Source of the DNA: an uncultured Rhodobacter sp.
Lineage (GTDB): Bacteria; Pseudomonadota; Alphaproteobacteria; Rhodobacterales; Rhodobacteraceae
Direction of reading: 5' to 3'
DNA length: 64,000 nt
Assembly: GCA_945952585.1 (NCBI GenBank)
Contig: CAMFII010000008.1
Span: forward strand, 117,234 to 181,233
Shown in pieces: positions 42,673 to 52,135 of the stretch. The notes beneath the pieces are model-generated. The model ran no database searches. It had not been told where the DNA came from and was given only the letters and a program-made list of their open reading frames with translations. Numbering within the stretch: position 1 is the stretch's first letter; every line of letters starts with the position of its first letter. A program made the translations under genes and the position numbers.

Positions 42673-44700
42673 TCAAGCGGATTCGGCAGCAACTCGGGGA
42701 CCATGGGCGACCCGCGGGCGGCCGCAGGCGGTGACGCTCACGCTTGCCTCGAGGAACATCTTCTGGCCCTCGACCTCGGCCTCGCGGATTTCGCGTGCGA
42801 CGGTCAGCCGCAGATCTTCGGCGCCTGCCGCCCGCGCCCGCTCCGACGCCTCGACCGTCAGTGCAGCCTCGAGCGCCGCCAGCGCGGCGTCGCGGCTGGA
42901 GAAGGTCGTGAGCCCCTCGGGCAGATGCACGGTGAAGCGGCCTTCGCCGGGGCTGGTGACCATGCCGGTCGCGCGCTGGCTGACCTGGCCGACCACCGCG
43001 CCAATGGCATTGGCCACGCCCGCATGTTCCGGCAGGATCATCCGGCATTGCAGCCGCTCGCCGACCGCGCCGTAATAGGAGGGTGCCGAGGCGCCAAGCC
43101 CGATCACCGGCACGCCAAGTCGCAAGGTCGTCTCGACGACACCCCGATGATGCGACAGGCCAAGCCGTGTCAGCGGATGGCGCGCCAGCACGTCCGGCGT
43201 CTCACCCGCAAAGGCAGGGTCCTCGCCAAAGGCGGCCTCAAGCAGGCAATCGACGGTCTGCGACGTGAGCTGATCGACGATGGACTGCGCGAGCGTCGGC
43301 GCATCCGGCGCAAAGCGTTCGCCTTTACCATTCCGACGCTTCGCCAAGAGCCGCACCGCCTTTTCCGCCGCCGCCCCATCCCAGCTGTCCAGCCGGCCCA
43401 GCACATGGCTCGCATCGGACGGCGTGACGCCTGACAGCATCACCAGCCCCCGCGCCACCAGCCGCTCCAGCGCCGCCACTTCGAGCCGCGAGGTCAGCGC
43501 GGCCACGGCCGGCATCGGCCCGGTGATACGACCCAGCACCGCCGTTTCCCGGGCGTTCAGCCCGCCGGTCTGTCCGCCCATCGGAATGACGAACCGGCCG
43601 TCTAGTTCCCCCACCGCATCGTTCGACAGCCACCGGTCGAGCGCCTCATGCACCATCGCACCGTGCTCCACGGCCAGCAGCGAGACCGGGACCAGCCGGC
43701 GCGGTCCAAGGCGCAGACCGCCCGAAAGCCCCTCGGTCACCACATGCACCTCGCTGTCGCCGCCAAGGCCGGTCGTTCGCATGGCCACCGCCTCGACCAT
43801 GGTGCGGTACGGCCCGACGCGGGCGCCAGCCGGGTCGATCTCGGGCAGGCCATCGCGCAGGAGCGCGACATCTGTCGTCGTGCCGCCGATGTCACTGACC
43901 AGCGCATCGGCCTCTCCGGTCAGCCAGCGCGCGCCCACGATGCTGGCGGCGGGGCCGGACAGGATCGTCTCGATCGGTCGTTCGCGCACCATGGCCGCCG
44001 AAATCAGCGCGCCATCGCCGCGCACCACCATCAGCGGCGCATCGATCCCGACTGCCTCAAGGTGCCGTTCGCAGGCTGCTACGAGCCGGTCGATCATCCC
44101 GATCAGCCGCGCGTTCAGCACCGCCGTCAGCGCCCGCTTCGGACCATTGAGGTTGGCGGAAAGCTCGTGCGAGCAGGTCACCGGCCGCCCGGTCAGCCGC
44201 CGGATCGCCTCGCGCGCGGCGATCTCGTGGGTGGGGTTGCGGGTGGCAAAGCGTGAGGCGACGGCAAAGCCCATGACCTGCGGCCCAAGCTCCGCTGCGG
44301 CCTGTTCCAGCCGGGCAAGGTCCAGCGGTGCCAGTTCCTGCCCGGCATGGCCGTGGCCGCCGTTCAGGTGGATCACCGGATCGCCCTTCAGCGCCTCGAC
44401 CAGCCCGCCGCGCTCCAGATCTCCCTCGTCAAACCCGATGAAGATCAGCGCGACGCGGCCGCCCTGCCCTTCCACCAGCGCATTGGTGGCAAGGGTGGTC
44501 GACAGCGACACCAGCGCGACGTCCGTGGGGGCTACGCCCGCCTCGGCAAGCGCGGCATCGACCGCCCGCCCGACGCCAAGCGCGAGATCGGCGCGCGTGG
44601 TCAGCGACTTGGCCGAGCCGATGACACGCGTTGCCGCTTCGTCCACGATCACCGCATCGGTATAGGTGCCGCCCGTATCGACGCCGAGGAAAACCGCCAT
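42673..44700 (-). CDS. Hydantoinase A/oxoprolinase-family protein
   Basis: 675 residues. N-terminal Hydant_A_N: VFLGVDTGGTYTDAVIVDE, central hydantoinase A with LVSDIGGTTTDVALL, both ATP-binding acetate-kinase-type motifs. The family opens hydantoins, 5-oxoproline or acetone-derived carboxylates with ATP. A hydantoinase B gene, which most members need, is not adjacent, so the substrate is uncertain. Start MAVFLGVD chosen; an earlier in-frame start adds 10 residues. Confidence 0.87.
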   Translation of the reverse strand: MAVFLGVDTGGTYTDAVIVDEAATRVIGSAKSLTTRADLALGVGRAVDAALAEAGVAPTDVALVSLSTTLATNALVEGQGGRVALIFIGFDEGDLERGGLVEALKGDPVIHLNGGHGHAGQELAPLDLARLEQAAAELGPQVMGFAVASRFATRNPTHEIAAREAIRRLTGRPVTCSHELSANLNGPKRALTAVLNARLIGMIDRLVAACERHLEAVGIDAPLMVVRGDGALISAAMVRERPIETILSGPAASIVGARWLTGEADALVSDIGGTTTDVALLRDGLPEIDPAGARVGPYRTMVEAVAMRTTGLGGDSEVHVVTEGLSGGLRLGPRRLVPVSLLAVEHGAMVHEALDRWLSNDAVGELDGRFVIPMGGQTGGLNARETAVLGRITGPMPAVAALTSRLEVAALERLVARGLVMLSGVTPSDASHVLGRLDSWDGAAAEKAVRLLAKRRNGKGERFAPDAPTLAQSIVDQLTSQTVDCLLEAAFGEDPAFAGETPDVLARHPLTRLGLSHHRGVVETTLRLGVPVIGLGASAPSYYGAVGERLQCRMILPEHAGVANAIGAVVGQVSQRATGMVTSPGEGRFTVHLPEGLTTFSSRDAALAALEAALTVEASERARAAGAEDLRLTVAREIREAEVEGQKMFLEASVSVTACGRPRVAHGPRVAAESA

Positions 44701-44843
44701 TCGCCTGCCCTTGCCTTGCTCCAGACGCACCGGGTCTAGCGCGCCGCTCGGGAATGATCATCCCCGGATGCGACTTTTCCCTGCCGCCTTCCGTCCGGGC
44801 TGGTGTTTCCGACGGTGCGGTGCGAACTCTGGGCGGAACTCGT

Positions 44844-46112
44844 GTGCAGCGGTGCTTCTTGCGGCTTTCCCCTTTTCAGCGCTTCGTGGCCGCAAGCGGT
44901 CTGACCAACCTCGCCGACGGCGTTGCCACCGTGGCCTGGGGCTGGGCCGCCTCGCTGCTGACCCGCGACCCGCTGCTGATCTCGCTCGTGCCCATCGCGC
45001 TGAGGCTGCCGTGGTTCCTGTTCGCGCTTCCGGCCGGGATCGTGACCGACCGGATGGACCGCCGCAAACTCATCCTGCGGATGGACGCCTTGCGGGCCCT
45101 TGCCTTCGCGACGGCGGCCATGACGCTGTGGCATTCGCTCCCCCTTGCCCCGGCCCCTGATCGCGGCGTTTCGTCCCCCTTTCTGTTTGGCATGGTCATG
45201 GCTGCCGCCTTCATCGTCGGCATCGCCGAGGTTTTCCGCGACAATGCCGCGCAGACGATGCTGCCGGCCATTGTCAGCCACAGCGATCTGGAGCGGGCGA
45301 ACGGCCGGCTGTGGAGCGTCGAGATGGTCGGCAATTCGCTACTTGGCCCGGCGCTCGGCGCTTTCCTGATCGCCGCGGCCGTGCCGCTCCCCTTCGGCGC
45401 CAATGCGCTTGCCTATGCCCTTGCCATCCTCCTGGTCGCCAGCGTGGCGGGCCGGTTCCGGCCCGAAGCCGCCGCAGAGCGCAACTGGAAACGCGAACTG
45501 GCCGAGGGTTGGCGGTTCCTGCGTGCAGCGCCGCTTCTGCGATTGCTCGCCGTCATCACCGGGGTCTGGAACCTGCTGTTCCAGATGACCACAGTCGCGC
45601 TTCTTCTCCATGCTCAGGAAAACCTCGGCCTGGGCGCGCGCGGCTACGGCCTTGTCCTGGCCGGGGGCGCGGTCGGGGGCGTTTTGGCAGGCTTCACCGC
45701 CGAATGGTTCGTGCGTCGCTTCGGACCGGGCGCGGTCGCGCGTTGGTCGCTCTTTGCCTCGGCGCCGGCCTTTCTCGGGATGGCGCTGGCACCCGGCGGC
45801 TGGTCGCTGGCGCTGGTGCTCGGGCTGTTCGAATATACCGGCATCCTGTGGAACACGGTTTCCGTTTCCTACCGCCAGCGCAGCATCCCGGACCAACTTC
45901 TGGGGCGGGTCAACAGCCTTTACCGGCTGCTTGCCTGGGGCATGATGCCAGCGGGCCTCGCCCTGTCCGGTGTGATCGTCAGGGCGGCCGAAACCGTGAT
46001 GCCGCGGGCCCATGCCCTGTCGATGCCTTTCTTCGTCGCCACGGCGGGCGGGATCGCGCTGGTGCTGTTCGGCTGGCGCGGTCTCAGGTCCGGCTTCTCG
46101 GCTCCAGCCTAG
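44844..46112 (+). CDS. MFS transporter (EntS/MFS_3-like exporter)
   Basis: About 422 residues from a GTG codon (VQRCFLRLSPFQRF); an upstream ATG at 44754 is an alternative. Twelve helices; loop 2-3 motif PAGIVTDRMDRRKLI, IAEVFRDNAAQTMLPAIV, and the second-half RQRSIPDQLLGRVNSLYRLLAW, all typical of the EntS branch of drug and siderophore exporters. Substrate unknown. Its end overlaps the convergent rpoN by four bases. Confidence 0.82.
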   Translation: MQRCFLRLSPFQRFVAASGLTNLADGVATVAWGWAASLLTRDPLLISLVPIALRLPWFLFALPAGIVTDRMDRRKLILRMDALRALAFATAAMTLWHSLPLAPAPDRGVSSPFLFGMVMAAAFIVGIAEVFRDNAAQTMLPAIVSHSDLERANGRLWSVEMVGNSLLGPALGAFLIAAAVPLPFGANALAYALAILLVASVAGRFRPEAAAERNWKRELAEGWRFLRAAPLLRLLAVITGVWNLLFQMTTVALLLHAQENLGLGARGYGLVLAGGAVGGVLAGFTAEWFVRRFGPGAVARWSLFASAPAFLGMALAPGGWSLALVLGLFEYTGILWNTVSVSYRQRSIPDQLLGRVNSLYRLLAWGMMPAGLALSGVIVRAAETVMPRAHALSMPFFVATAGGIALVLFGWRGLRSGFSAPA

Positions 46113-47365
46113 CGCCGGCGCTGGCCCGCTATCGGGATTCGCAGCATCTCGCGATATTTCGTGACCGTCCGCCGCGCCACGGGATGACCGACCAGGCCAA
46201 GGGCCTCGGCTAGCGCGCGGTCGCTGAGCGGACGGTTCGGGTTCTCTGCCGCGATCAGTCGCGCCAGCGCTGACCGGATCGCCGGACCGGAACTGTCACC
46301 AAGCTGCGTGGCGAAGAGATCGGCCATACGCCAAGTCCCAAGCGGCGTCGCGACGGCCACCCCGGCGATCGCACGGCTGATGGTGCTGTCGTTCATCCCA
46401 AGCGTCTCGGCGATGTCGGACTGGCGCAAGGGGCGCAGCGCGCCGAGCCCGGCCTCGAGCGCCGCCGATTGCCGCGAGAGGACCTCGCGCGCGACGCGCA
46501 GAAGCGTCAGGTTCCGCCGTTCCAGCATCCGCGTCAGGTCCAGCGCCGCCGCAAGACGGGCGCGATCCTCTGGCCGAGTCGGCCGTCCGCCCGGGCGGAC
46601 GACCGCGACCGCTGGCAAGGCGGACCGGTTGAGCTGCACATCCCATCCTTCCGCGGTCCGCGTCACCACGAGGTCCGGCTCGCGGGCATCTACGACGCCG
46701 GGATCGAACTGCGCCCCGGGCTTGGGATCAAAGCTTCGGATCACGCGGATGCAGCGCAGCACATCGGCCTCGTTGCAGGCGGCAAGCCGCGCCAGTCGGG
46801 CAATCGCCCCCTCCGCAAGCAGAGGCAGGTTGTCAAGACAGACCTCCATCACGCCGTCCAGCACCCCGGCTTCCTCGGCCTGGATGCGCAGGCAGTCCGA
46901 CAGCCCCTGCGCGAACAGACCCGCAGGCTCCATGCGTTGCAAACGCGCCAGCACCGCTGCTGCATCGCCCGCAGCGCAGCCCGCCCGGCGCGCCAGGTCG
47001 TCCAGCGGCGCACCCAGCCAACCAGAGGGTTCCAGCGCCTCCGCCAGCACCAGCGCGATCTGCCTTTCGCGCGGCGACCGTGTCAGCATCTCGATTTCCG
47101 CCAGCACATGCGACATGAGGCTTGGCCCCGGCGCCGCAGCATCCGGCGCGGACCCGGCGGAAAACGCCTGGCTCCAGCGCGGCAGCCACTGTCCGGGTTC
47201 AACAGGCGGCGCCTCGACCCGAAGATAGGGGTTGGTCTCGGCCTGCTCTTCGAGAAACCGCGTCAGCCCGCCTGCATCCATCCGCAGAAGCCGGATCGAA
47301 TTCTGCAGCGCGGCGTTAAGCTGCAGACGCTGGCTCTGGTGCAAACCGATGCGCTGGCCGGACAT
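46109..47365 (-). CDS. rpoN: RNA polymerase sigma-54 factor
   Basis: 418 residues; short form with little acidic region II, as in Rhodobacter. Glutamine/leucine-rich region I (GLHQSQRLQLNAALQNSIRLL), core-binding domain, helix-turn-helix with RQSDIAETLGMNDSTISRA and the RpoN box ARRTVTKYRE at the end. Start ATG has GGGAGG seven bases upstream. Several Rhodobacterales carry more than one rpoN; gene neighbours here (no nif, fli, or lptB-hpf) do not tell which role it has. Confidence 0.93.
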   Translation of the reverse strand: MSGQRIGLHQSQRLQLNAALQNSIRLLRMDAGGLTRFLEEQAETNPYLRVEAPPVEPGQWLPRWSQAFSAGSAPDAAAPGPSLMSHVLAEIEMLTRSPRERQIALVLAEALEPSGWLGAPLDDLARRAGCAAGDAAAVLARLQRMEPAGLFAQGLSDCLRIQAEEAGVLDGVMEVCLDNLPLLAEGAIARLARLAACNEADVLRCIRVIRSFDPKPGAQFDPGVVDAREPDLVVTRTAEGWDVQLNRSALPAVAVVRPGGRPTRPEDRARLAAALDLTRMLERRNLTLLRVAREVLSRQSAALEAGLGALRPLRQSDIAETLGMNDSTISRAIAGVAVATPLGTWRMADLFATQLGDSSGPAIRSALARLIAAENPNRPLSDRALAEALGLVGHPVARRTVTKYREMLRIPIAGQRRR

Positions 47366-47482
47366 GGACAGACCTCCCGTGTTCAACCGTAAGAAGCAGT
47401 CCGCCGCGACGCAACGCCCCTCGCGGTTTCCCCGGCTGAACGGTAGTCTGCGGCCTGTCTCTAAGCCTGGAAACCTCGCCCG

Positions 47483-49669
47483 ATGTTGGATGGACTGCCC
47501 CTGACCCGCGATCTGGTGCTGATCGGCGGCGGTCATGCCCACGCGCTGGTCCTGCGCATGTGGGGGATGAACCCGTTGCCCGGGGCACGGCTGACCGTGA
47601 TCAACCCCCATCCGGTTGCACCCTATTCCGGAATGCTTCCCGGCCATGTCGCCGGGCATTACAAGCGAGAGGAGATGATGATCGACCTCGTGCGGCTGGC
47701 GCGCCACGCGGGGGCGCGGCTGATCCGGTCGCGGGTCACCGGGATCGACCGCGCCAATCGCTTCGTTCTGGTCGAAGGCCGGGGTCCCCTGCCCTATGAC
47801 ATCGCCTCGATCGACATCGGCATCACCACGGACCTGCCCAGCCTTCCCGGTTTCCTTGACCATGCGGTGCCCGCGAAACCCTTCGACATCTACTCAGACC
47901 GCTGGCAACGCTTCTTGGACGCCGCCTTGCCCCGGCCGCGCATGGTCATCATCGGCGCGGGGGTTGCCGGGGTTGAACTGGCGCTCGCCTCGGCCCGCCG
48001 GCTGCGACAGGACGGGCGGACACCCGAGGTGACGCTGGTCGACCGCGATCCGCAACCGCTCGGTGCGGTCGGATCGGGCGCACGGAAGGCCCTGCTGCAC
48101 CACGTCCGCCAGGCCGGCATTACGCTCATCGCCGAAGTCGAGCCGGTCGAGGTGACCGCAGACACCGTCGTCCTGTCTGACGGCCGTGTGCTGCCCTCGG
48201 ACTTCACCCTCGGCGTGGCCGGGGCGCGGCCGCAGGGCTGGCTGGCGCAGACAGGTCTCGATCTGCACCATGGCTTCATCAGCATCGGTCCGACATTGCA
48301 GACCTCGGACCCCATGATCTTCGCCGCTGGCGACTGTGCCGAGATGGCCTGGGCGCCACGGCCCAAGGCCGGCGTCTATGCCGTGCGTCAGGCGCCGATC
48401 CTGCTGCATAACCTGCGGGCGGCCCTGTCCGGCGGCGAGATGTGGCGCTACCGACCGCAGCGCGACTATCTCAAACTCATTTCGGCGGGGGGAAAAACCG
48501 CAGTCGCCGACAAATGGGGCCTGCCGCTCGATGGTGCCTGGCTTTGGCGGTGGAAGGACCGCATCGACCGCCGCTTCATCGCCATGCTTGCCAACCTGCC
48601 GAGGATGGCACCCCCACCCCTCCCCCTACCCCGCGCCGAAGGTCTGGAAGAAGCCCTTGGCAAGAAGCCACTCTGCGGCGGTTGCGGCGCGAAGGTGGGC
48701 GCGAGTGATCTTTCCGCGGCACTGGCCGGCCTGCCGCAACCGAAGCGGCCCGAGGTGCTGTCCGGCCCCGGCGACGATGCCGCGATCCTGCGCCACGAGA
48801 ATGGCGTCCAGGTCATGACGACCGACCACCTGCGCAGTCTCTGCGATGATCCAGCGCTGATGGCGCGGCTGGCGGCCGTCCATGCGCTTGGCGACATCTG
48901 GGCAATGGGGGCCGACCCGCAGGTGGCACTGGCCCAGATCATCCTGCCGCGCATGTCCGCGCGGATGCAGGCCGATACGCTCCGCGAGATCATGGTGGCC
49001 GCCGCGGATGTCTTCGCAGCCGCAGGGGCGGATATCGTGGGTGGGCACACGACCATCGGTGCCGAACTGACGATCGGCTTCACCGTGACCGGCCTTGCCG
49101 CCCGGGCGATCACCAAGGGCGGTGTCCGACCGGGAGATGCCCTGCTCCTGACCAAGCCCATCGGCTCCGGCACGGTCATGGCCGCACTGATGGCGCAGGC
49201 CCCGCTTTCCGTGCCGCTGCTGGGCGAAGCGGTAGATGCGGCCTGGCGCAGCATGGCGCGTCCATTGTCCGCCGATGCCGCCATCCTTGCCCCCGAGGCG
49301 CACGCGATGACCGATGTCACCGGCTTTGGCCTTGCCGGTCACCTGCTCGAGATGCTGACGGCGTCGAACTGCGCGGCCGAGCTGGATCTGGCTGCGCTGC
49401 CCCTTCTGCCGGGCGCGGAAGCCCTCGCGGCATCCGGGCAGGAATCGACGATCGCCCCAGCCAATCGTGCGGCGACCATGGGGAGGATGCTGTTCACCGA
49501 GAGTCCGAAAGCCGCGCTGCTGTTCGATCCGCAGACCTGCGGCGGCCTCCTTGCCGCAGTACCGCCGGAGCGGGCCGAGCAGCTGCTCAAGGCATTGCGC
49601 GCGAAGGACATTCCCGCCGCGATCATCGGCAGAGCCGTCGAGGGCGCGCCCTTCCTGACCGTCACCTGA
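47483..49669 (+). CDS. selD: Fusion of FAD/NAD(P)-dependent oxidoreductase with selenophosphate synthetase
   Basis: 728 residues. Residues 1 to about 385 form an NDH-2/sulfide-quinone-type flavoprotein with FAD motif LIGGGHAHALV (13-), NAD motif IIGAGVAGVEL (157-) and AAGDCAE (281-287). From about 395 is SelD: CGGCGAKVG with the catalytic Cys/Lys region (C398, C401, K404), GPGDDAAI, and DVTGFGLAGHLLEM. SelD makes selenophosphate from selenide and ATP; the flavoprotein may supply reduced selenium. mnmH, the user of selenophosphate for tRNA, lies convergent next door. Confidence 0.93.
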   Translation: MLDGLPLTRDLVLIGGGHAHALVLRMWGMNPLPGARLTVINPHPVAPYSGMLPGHVAGHYKREEMMIDLVRLARHAGARLIRSRVTGIDRANRFVLVEGRGPLPYDIASIDIGITTDLPSLPGFLDHAVPAKPFDIYSDRWQRFLDAALPRPRMVIIGAGVAGVELALASARRLRQDGRTPEVTLVDRDPQPLGAVGSGARKALLHHVRQAGITLIAEVEPVEVTADTVVLSDGRVLPSDFTLGVAGARPQGWLAQTGLDLHHGFISIGPTLQTSDPMIFAAGDCAEMAWAPRPKAGVYAVRQAPILLHNLRAALSGGEMWRYRPQRDYLKLISAGGKTAVADKWGLPLDGAWLWRWKDRIDRRFIAMLANLPRMAPPPLPLPRAEGLEEALGKKPLCGGCGAKVGASDLSAALAGLPQPKRPEVLSGPGDDAAILRHENGVQVMTTDHLRSLCDDPALMARLAAVHALGDIWAMGADPQVALAQIILPRMSARMQADTLREIMVAAADVFAAAGADIVGGHTTIGAELTIGFTVTGLAARAITKGGVRPGDALLLTKPIGSGTVMAALMAQAPLSVPLLGEAVDAAWRSMARPLSADAAILAPEAHAMTDVTGFGLAGHLLEMLTASNCAAELDLAALPLLPGAEALAASGQESTIAPANRAATMGRMLFTESPKAALLFDPQTCGGLLAAVPPERAEQLLKALRAKDIPAAIIGRAVEGAPFLTVT

Positions 49670-49696
49670 AGAGGGCGCCTGCCCTTCTTCCGTTCA

Positions 49697-49755
49697 GCAG
49701 ATATCCTTGGGGGTGAATCGCCCGGCACGGGCCAGAGGGGGCAGACGGACCCCTC
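49697..49755. terminator. Tandem hairpins between selD and mnmH
   Basis: GCCC-GGCAC-GGGC (about 49720-49732) followed by GAGGGG (49735-49740) with CCCCTC (49750-49755), in the gap between two convergent genes. It may end transcription from both sides; there is only a pyrimidine-rich tail on the plus side. Confidence 0.5.
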
Positions 49756-49762
49756 CTCTTCC

Positions 49763-50818
49763 TCAACCAATCCGCCGGACTTCGGCCGCAACGCGGGCGG
49801 CCAGATCGGGCAACGCCTCAATCGCAAGTGAGGGCGCGCCGACCTCGACCGCCTGCCGCGCGCCGGTCAGGCTGCGCTGCTTGGCGTAGCGGGGGTCGTA
49901 GTGGCGGGCCATCAGGTCGTCCGCCAGCGCCTCGAACTCGCCAGCTACGGCCTGCGCCTGCCAGCGATGGATCACCTCTGCCGCATGCATCGGGCGGAGC
50001 TGGTCGATCACCCGCGCCAACTGGGCGCCGTCCGCGGTCAGATCGGCATAGGCCCGTGCGAGATAGCTCGCCCGTTCGCCCCGCGGCGCGTCGATGGCGA
50101 TGCGCGGGGCCTCCACCATGGCGCGCCATAGGCGGGGCGGGATTCGGCAGTCGCCGACCTTGGAGGATTCCGCCTCGACCACCACCGGCCGGGCGGGGTC
50201 AAGGGCGGCCAGAGCCTCTGCCAGCCGCCCCTCGAAGGCCTTCTGCGACGGTTGCCCACCCGGGCGGGACCCGAACAGCGAGCCGCGGTGATTGGCCAGC
50301 CCCTCGAGGTCGATCACCTGTACGCCGACCGTGGGCAGGAGGTTCAGGACCTCCGTCTTGGCCGAGCCGGTGTTGCCATCCAGCACGACGACCGGTGACG
50401 GCACGGGATCGTCGTAGACCGCCTTCACCACGAGGCCGCGCCAGCTTTTATATCCCCCGGCAATGGTTTCCACGCGCCAGCCGATCTGCGACAGGATCGT
50501 TGCGAAACTGCCCGACCGCTGCCCGCCGCGCCAGCAATAGACCAACGGGCGCCAGCCGCCGGGCTTGTCGGCCAGCGGTCCCTCGAGATGTTTCGCCGCG
50601 TTCTTCGCCACCAGCGCGGCGCCGATCTTGCGGGCGCGGAAGGGGCTGTCCTGCTTGTAGATGGTGCCGACGCGGGCGCGCTCCTCGTCATCCAGAACCG
50701 GCAGGCTGATCGCGCCGGGCAGGTGATCCTCGGCATATTCGGCCGGGGCGCGCACGTCGATGATGTCGTCGAAGCCCATCGCGGCGAGGTCGGAAAGTCG
50801 GGTCAGCGTCACCGCCAT
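49763..50818 (-). CDS. mnmH: tRNA 2-selenouridine synthase
   Basis: 351 residues. N-terminal rhodanese domain with catalytic cysteine C95 in VYCWRGGQRSGS, then a P-loop domain with DGNTGSAKTEVL. It replaces sulfur by selenium at the wobble 2-thiouridine of tRNA-Lys, -Glu and -Gln, using selenophosphate. VTIY-type DDEERARVGTIYKQDSPF is a family signature. Start chosen at the second of two close ATGs (MAVTLTRL) for better spacing from GGAAGG; the first is two codons earlier. Convergent with selD. Confidence 0.94.
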   Translation of the reverse strand: MAVTLTRLSDLAAMGFDDIIDVRAPAEYAEDHLPGAISLPVLDDEERARVGTIYKQDSPFRARKIGAALVAKNAAKHLEGPLADKPGGWRPLVYCWRGGQRSGSFATILSQIGWRVETIAGGYKSWRGLVVKAVYDDPVPSPVVVLDGNTGSAKTEVLNLLPTVGVQVIDLEGLANHRGSLFGSRPGGQPSQKAFEGRLAEALAALDPARPVVVEAESSKVGDCRIPPRLWRAMVEAPRIAIDAPRGERASYLARAYADLTADGAQLARVIDQLRPMHAAEVIHRWQAQAVAGEFEALADDLMARHYDPRYAKQRSLTGARQAVEVGAPSLAIEALPDLAARVAAEVRRIG

Positions 50819-50864
50819 GAGCATCTGCCTTCCGCAAAGCCCGCGTATGGCATCCGTACCGACA

Positions 50865-52019
50865 TCAGAGCCCCGCCTCGAGCCGGTCGAGCAGCCGCGC
50901 CAGCATCGCCTCGCAGCGGGCGATCTGGTCGAGGCTGACCCATTCGTCGGGCTTGTGGCCCTGCGCCATGCTGCCCGGTCCGCAGATGACGGTCGGGATG
51001 CCGAGCCGTTCGGAGAAGAGCCCGCCCTCGGTGCCGAAGGCGACCTTCATCGTGCCGTTCGCTCCGGTCAGCCCCTGGACGAAGCGCACAACACCGGCAT
51101 CGGTCGGGGTGCCGAGGCCGGGGTAATCCCACAGTCGCTCGACCCGGATCTCGGCCTCTGGGAACTGGTCGCGCAGGGGAGCGCAGATTGCCTCGGCCTC
51201 GGCCTTCAGCCGGTCGATCAGGATCTGGGGATCATCGCCCGCGAGGTTCCGGATCTCGAAGTCGAGGACGGCATGGTTCGGCACAATGTTGACCTGCACC
51301 CCGCCCGACATCTTGCCGACATGGAGCGTGGTATAGGGCACGTCGTAGTCGCCATCCTTGAGCCCATTCGCCGCGACATCGGCCTGAAGGCGGCGCACCG
51401 CGTTCAGGAAATCGGCGGCAAGGTGGAGGGCGTTCAGCGCAAGCGGCGCCAGTGCCGAATGCCCCTCGCGCCCGGTGCAGGTGGCACGGAGCGCAATCTT
51501 GCCCTTGTGACCGGTGGCAACCTGCATGCCGGTCGGTTCGCCGACGATGCACATGGCGGGCGTGAAGGGCGCGCGGGCAAGCATGTCGATCAGCGAGCCG
51601 ACGCCGAGACAGCCGACCTCCTCGTCATGACTCAGGGCAAGGTGCAGGGGCGTCGCCAGCGGGCGGCGGGCGGCGACCAGCGCCGCCGACAGGGCGCAGG
51701 CCACGAAGCCCTTCATGTCGGTCACGCCGCGCCCGTAATAGCGGCCGTCGGCCTCGGTCAGCGCGAAGGGCGGCTTGGACCAGTTCTGGCCAGTCACCGG
51801 CACGACATCGGTATGGCCCGACAGCATCACCCCCGGCACATCCTGCGGACCGATCGTGGCGTAGAGGTTCGCCTTCTTGCCGGTCGGATCGGGGATCACC
51901 GTCGCGGTGATGCCGACACCCGCCAGCAGGTGCTGGACCCACTCGATCAGCGGTAGGTTGGGTTCGGAGCTGACCGTGTCGAAGGCGACAAGGCGGTCAA
52001 GGATGTCACGGGTCTTCAT
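50865..52019 (-). CDS. argE: Acetylornithine deacetylase (ArgE/M20 family)
   Basis: 384 residues. M20 metal motifs: SGHTDVVPV, GVTDMKGF, SHDEEVGCLG, EPTGM and the C-terminal GPGSMAQGHKPDEWV. Acetylornithine deacetylase signature regions VNIVPNHAVLDFEIR and FGTEGGLFSERLG agree with ArgE. It releases acetate from N-acetylornithine in arginine synthesis. Since many Rhodobacterales also use ArgJ, it could act on other N-acyl amino acids. Start has GGGAGA six bases upstream. Confidence 0.88.
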   Translation of the reverse strand: MKTRDILDRLVAFDTVSSEPNLPLIEWVQHLLAGVGITATVIPDPTGKKANLYATIGPQDVPGVMLSGHTDVVPVTGQNWSKPPFALTEADGRYYGRGVTDMKGFVACALSAALVAARRPLATPLHLALSHDEEVGCLGVGSLIDMLARAPFTPAMCIVGEPTGMQVATGHKGKIALRATCTGREGHSALAPLALNALHLAADFLNAVRRLQADVAANGLKDGDYDVPYTTLHVGKMSGGVQVNIVPNHAVLDFEIRNLAGDDPQILIDRLKAEAEAICAPLRDQFPEAEIRVERLWDYPGLGTPTDAGVVRFVQGLTGANGTMKVAFGTEGGLFSERLGIPTVICGPGSMAQGHKPDEWVSLDQIARCEAMLARLLDRLEAGL

Positions 52020-52135
52020 GGCGTCTCCCTGTTCCGGCGACGTAACCCCAAATCGGGCGCAAGCGGAAGGGCTGACGCCTTTCCCTCGTCGCGCAGGGAT
52101 GGTTATGTCGCGGAGCAAAGAGGGAGAGAGCAGGC

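Noticed and set aside
44631-44843. N-terminal extension of the MFS exporter
   Set aside because: The residues overlap the hydantoinase gene on the other strand and have an Arg/Pro-rich non-membrane composition; the GTG at 44844 fits family length better.
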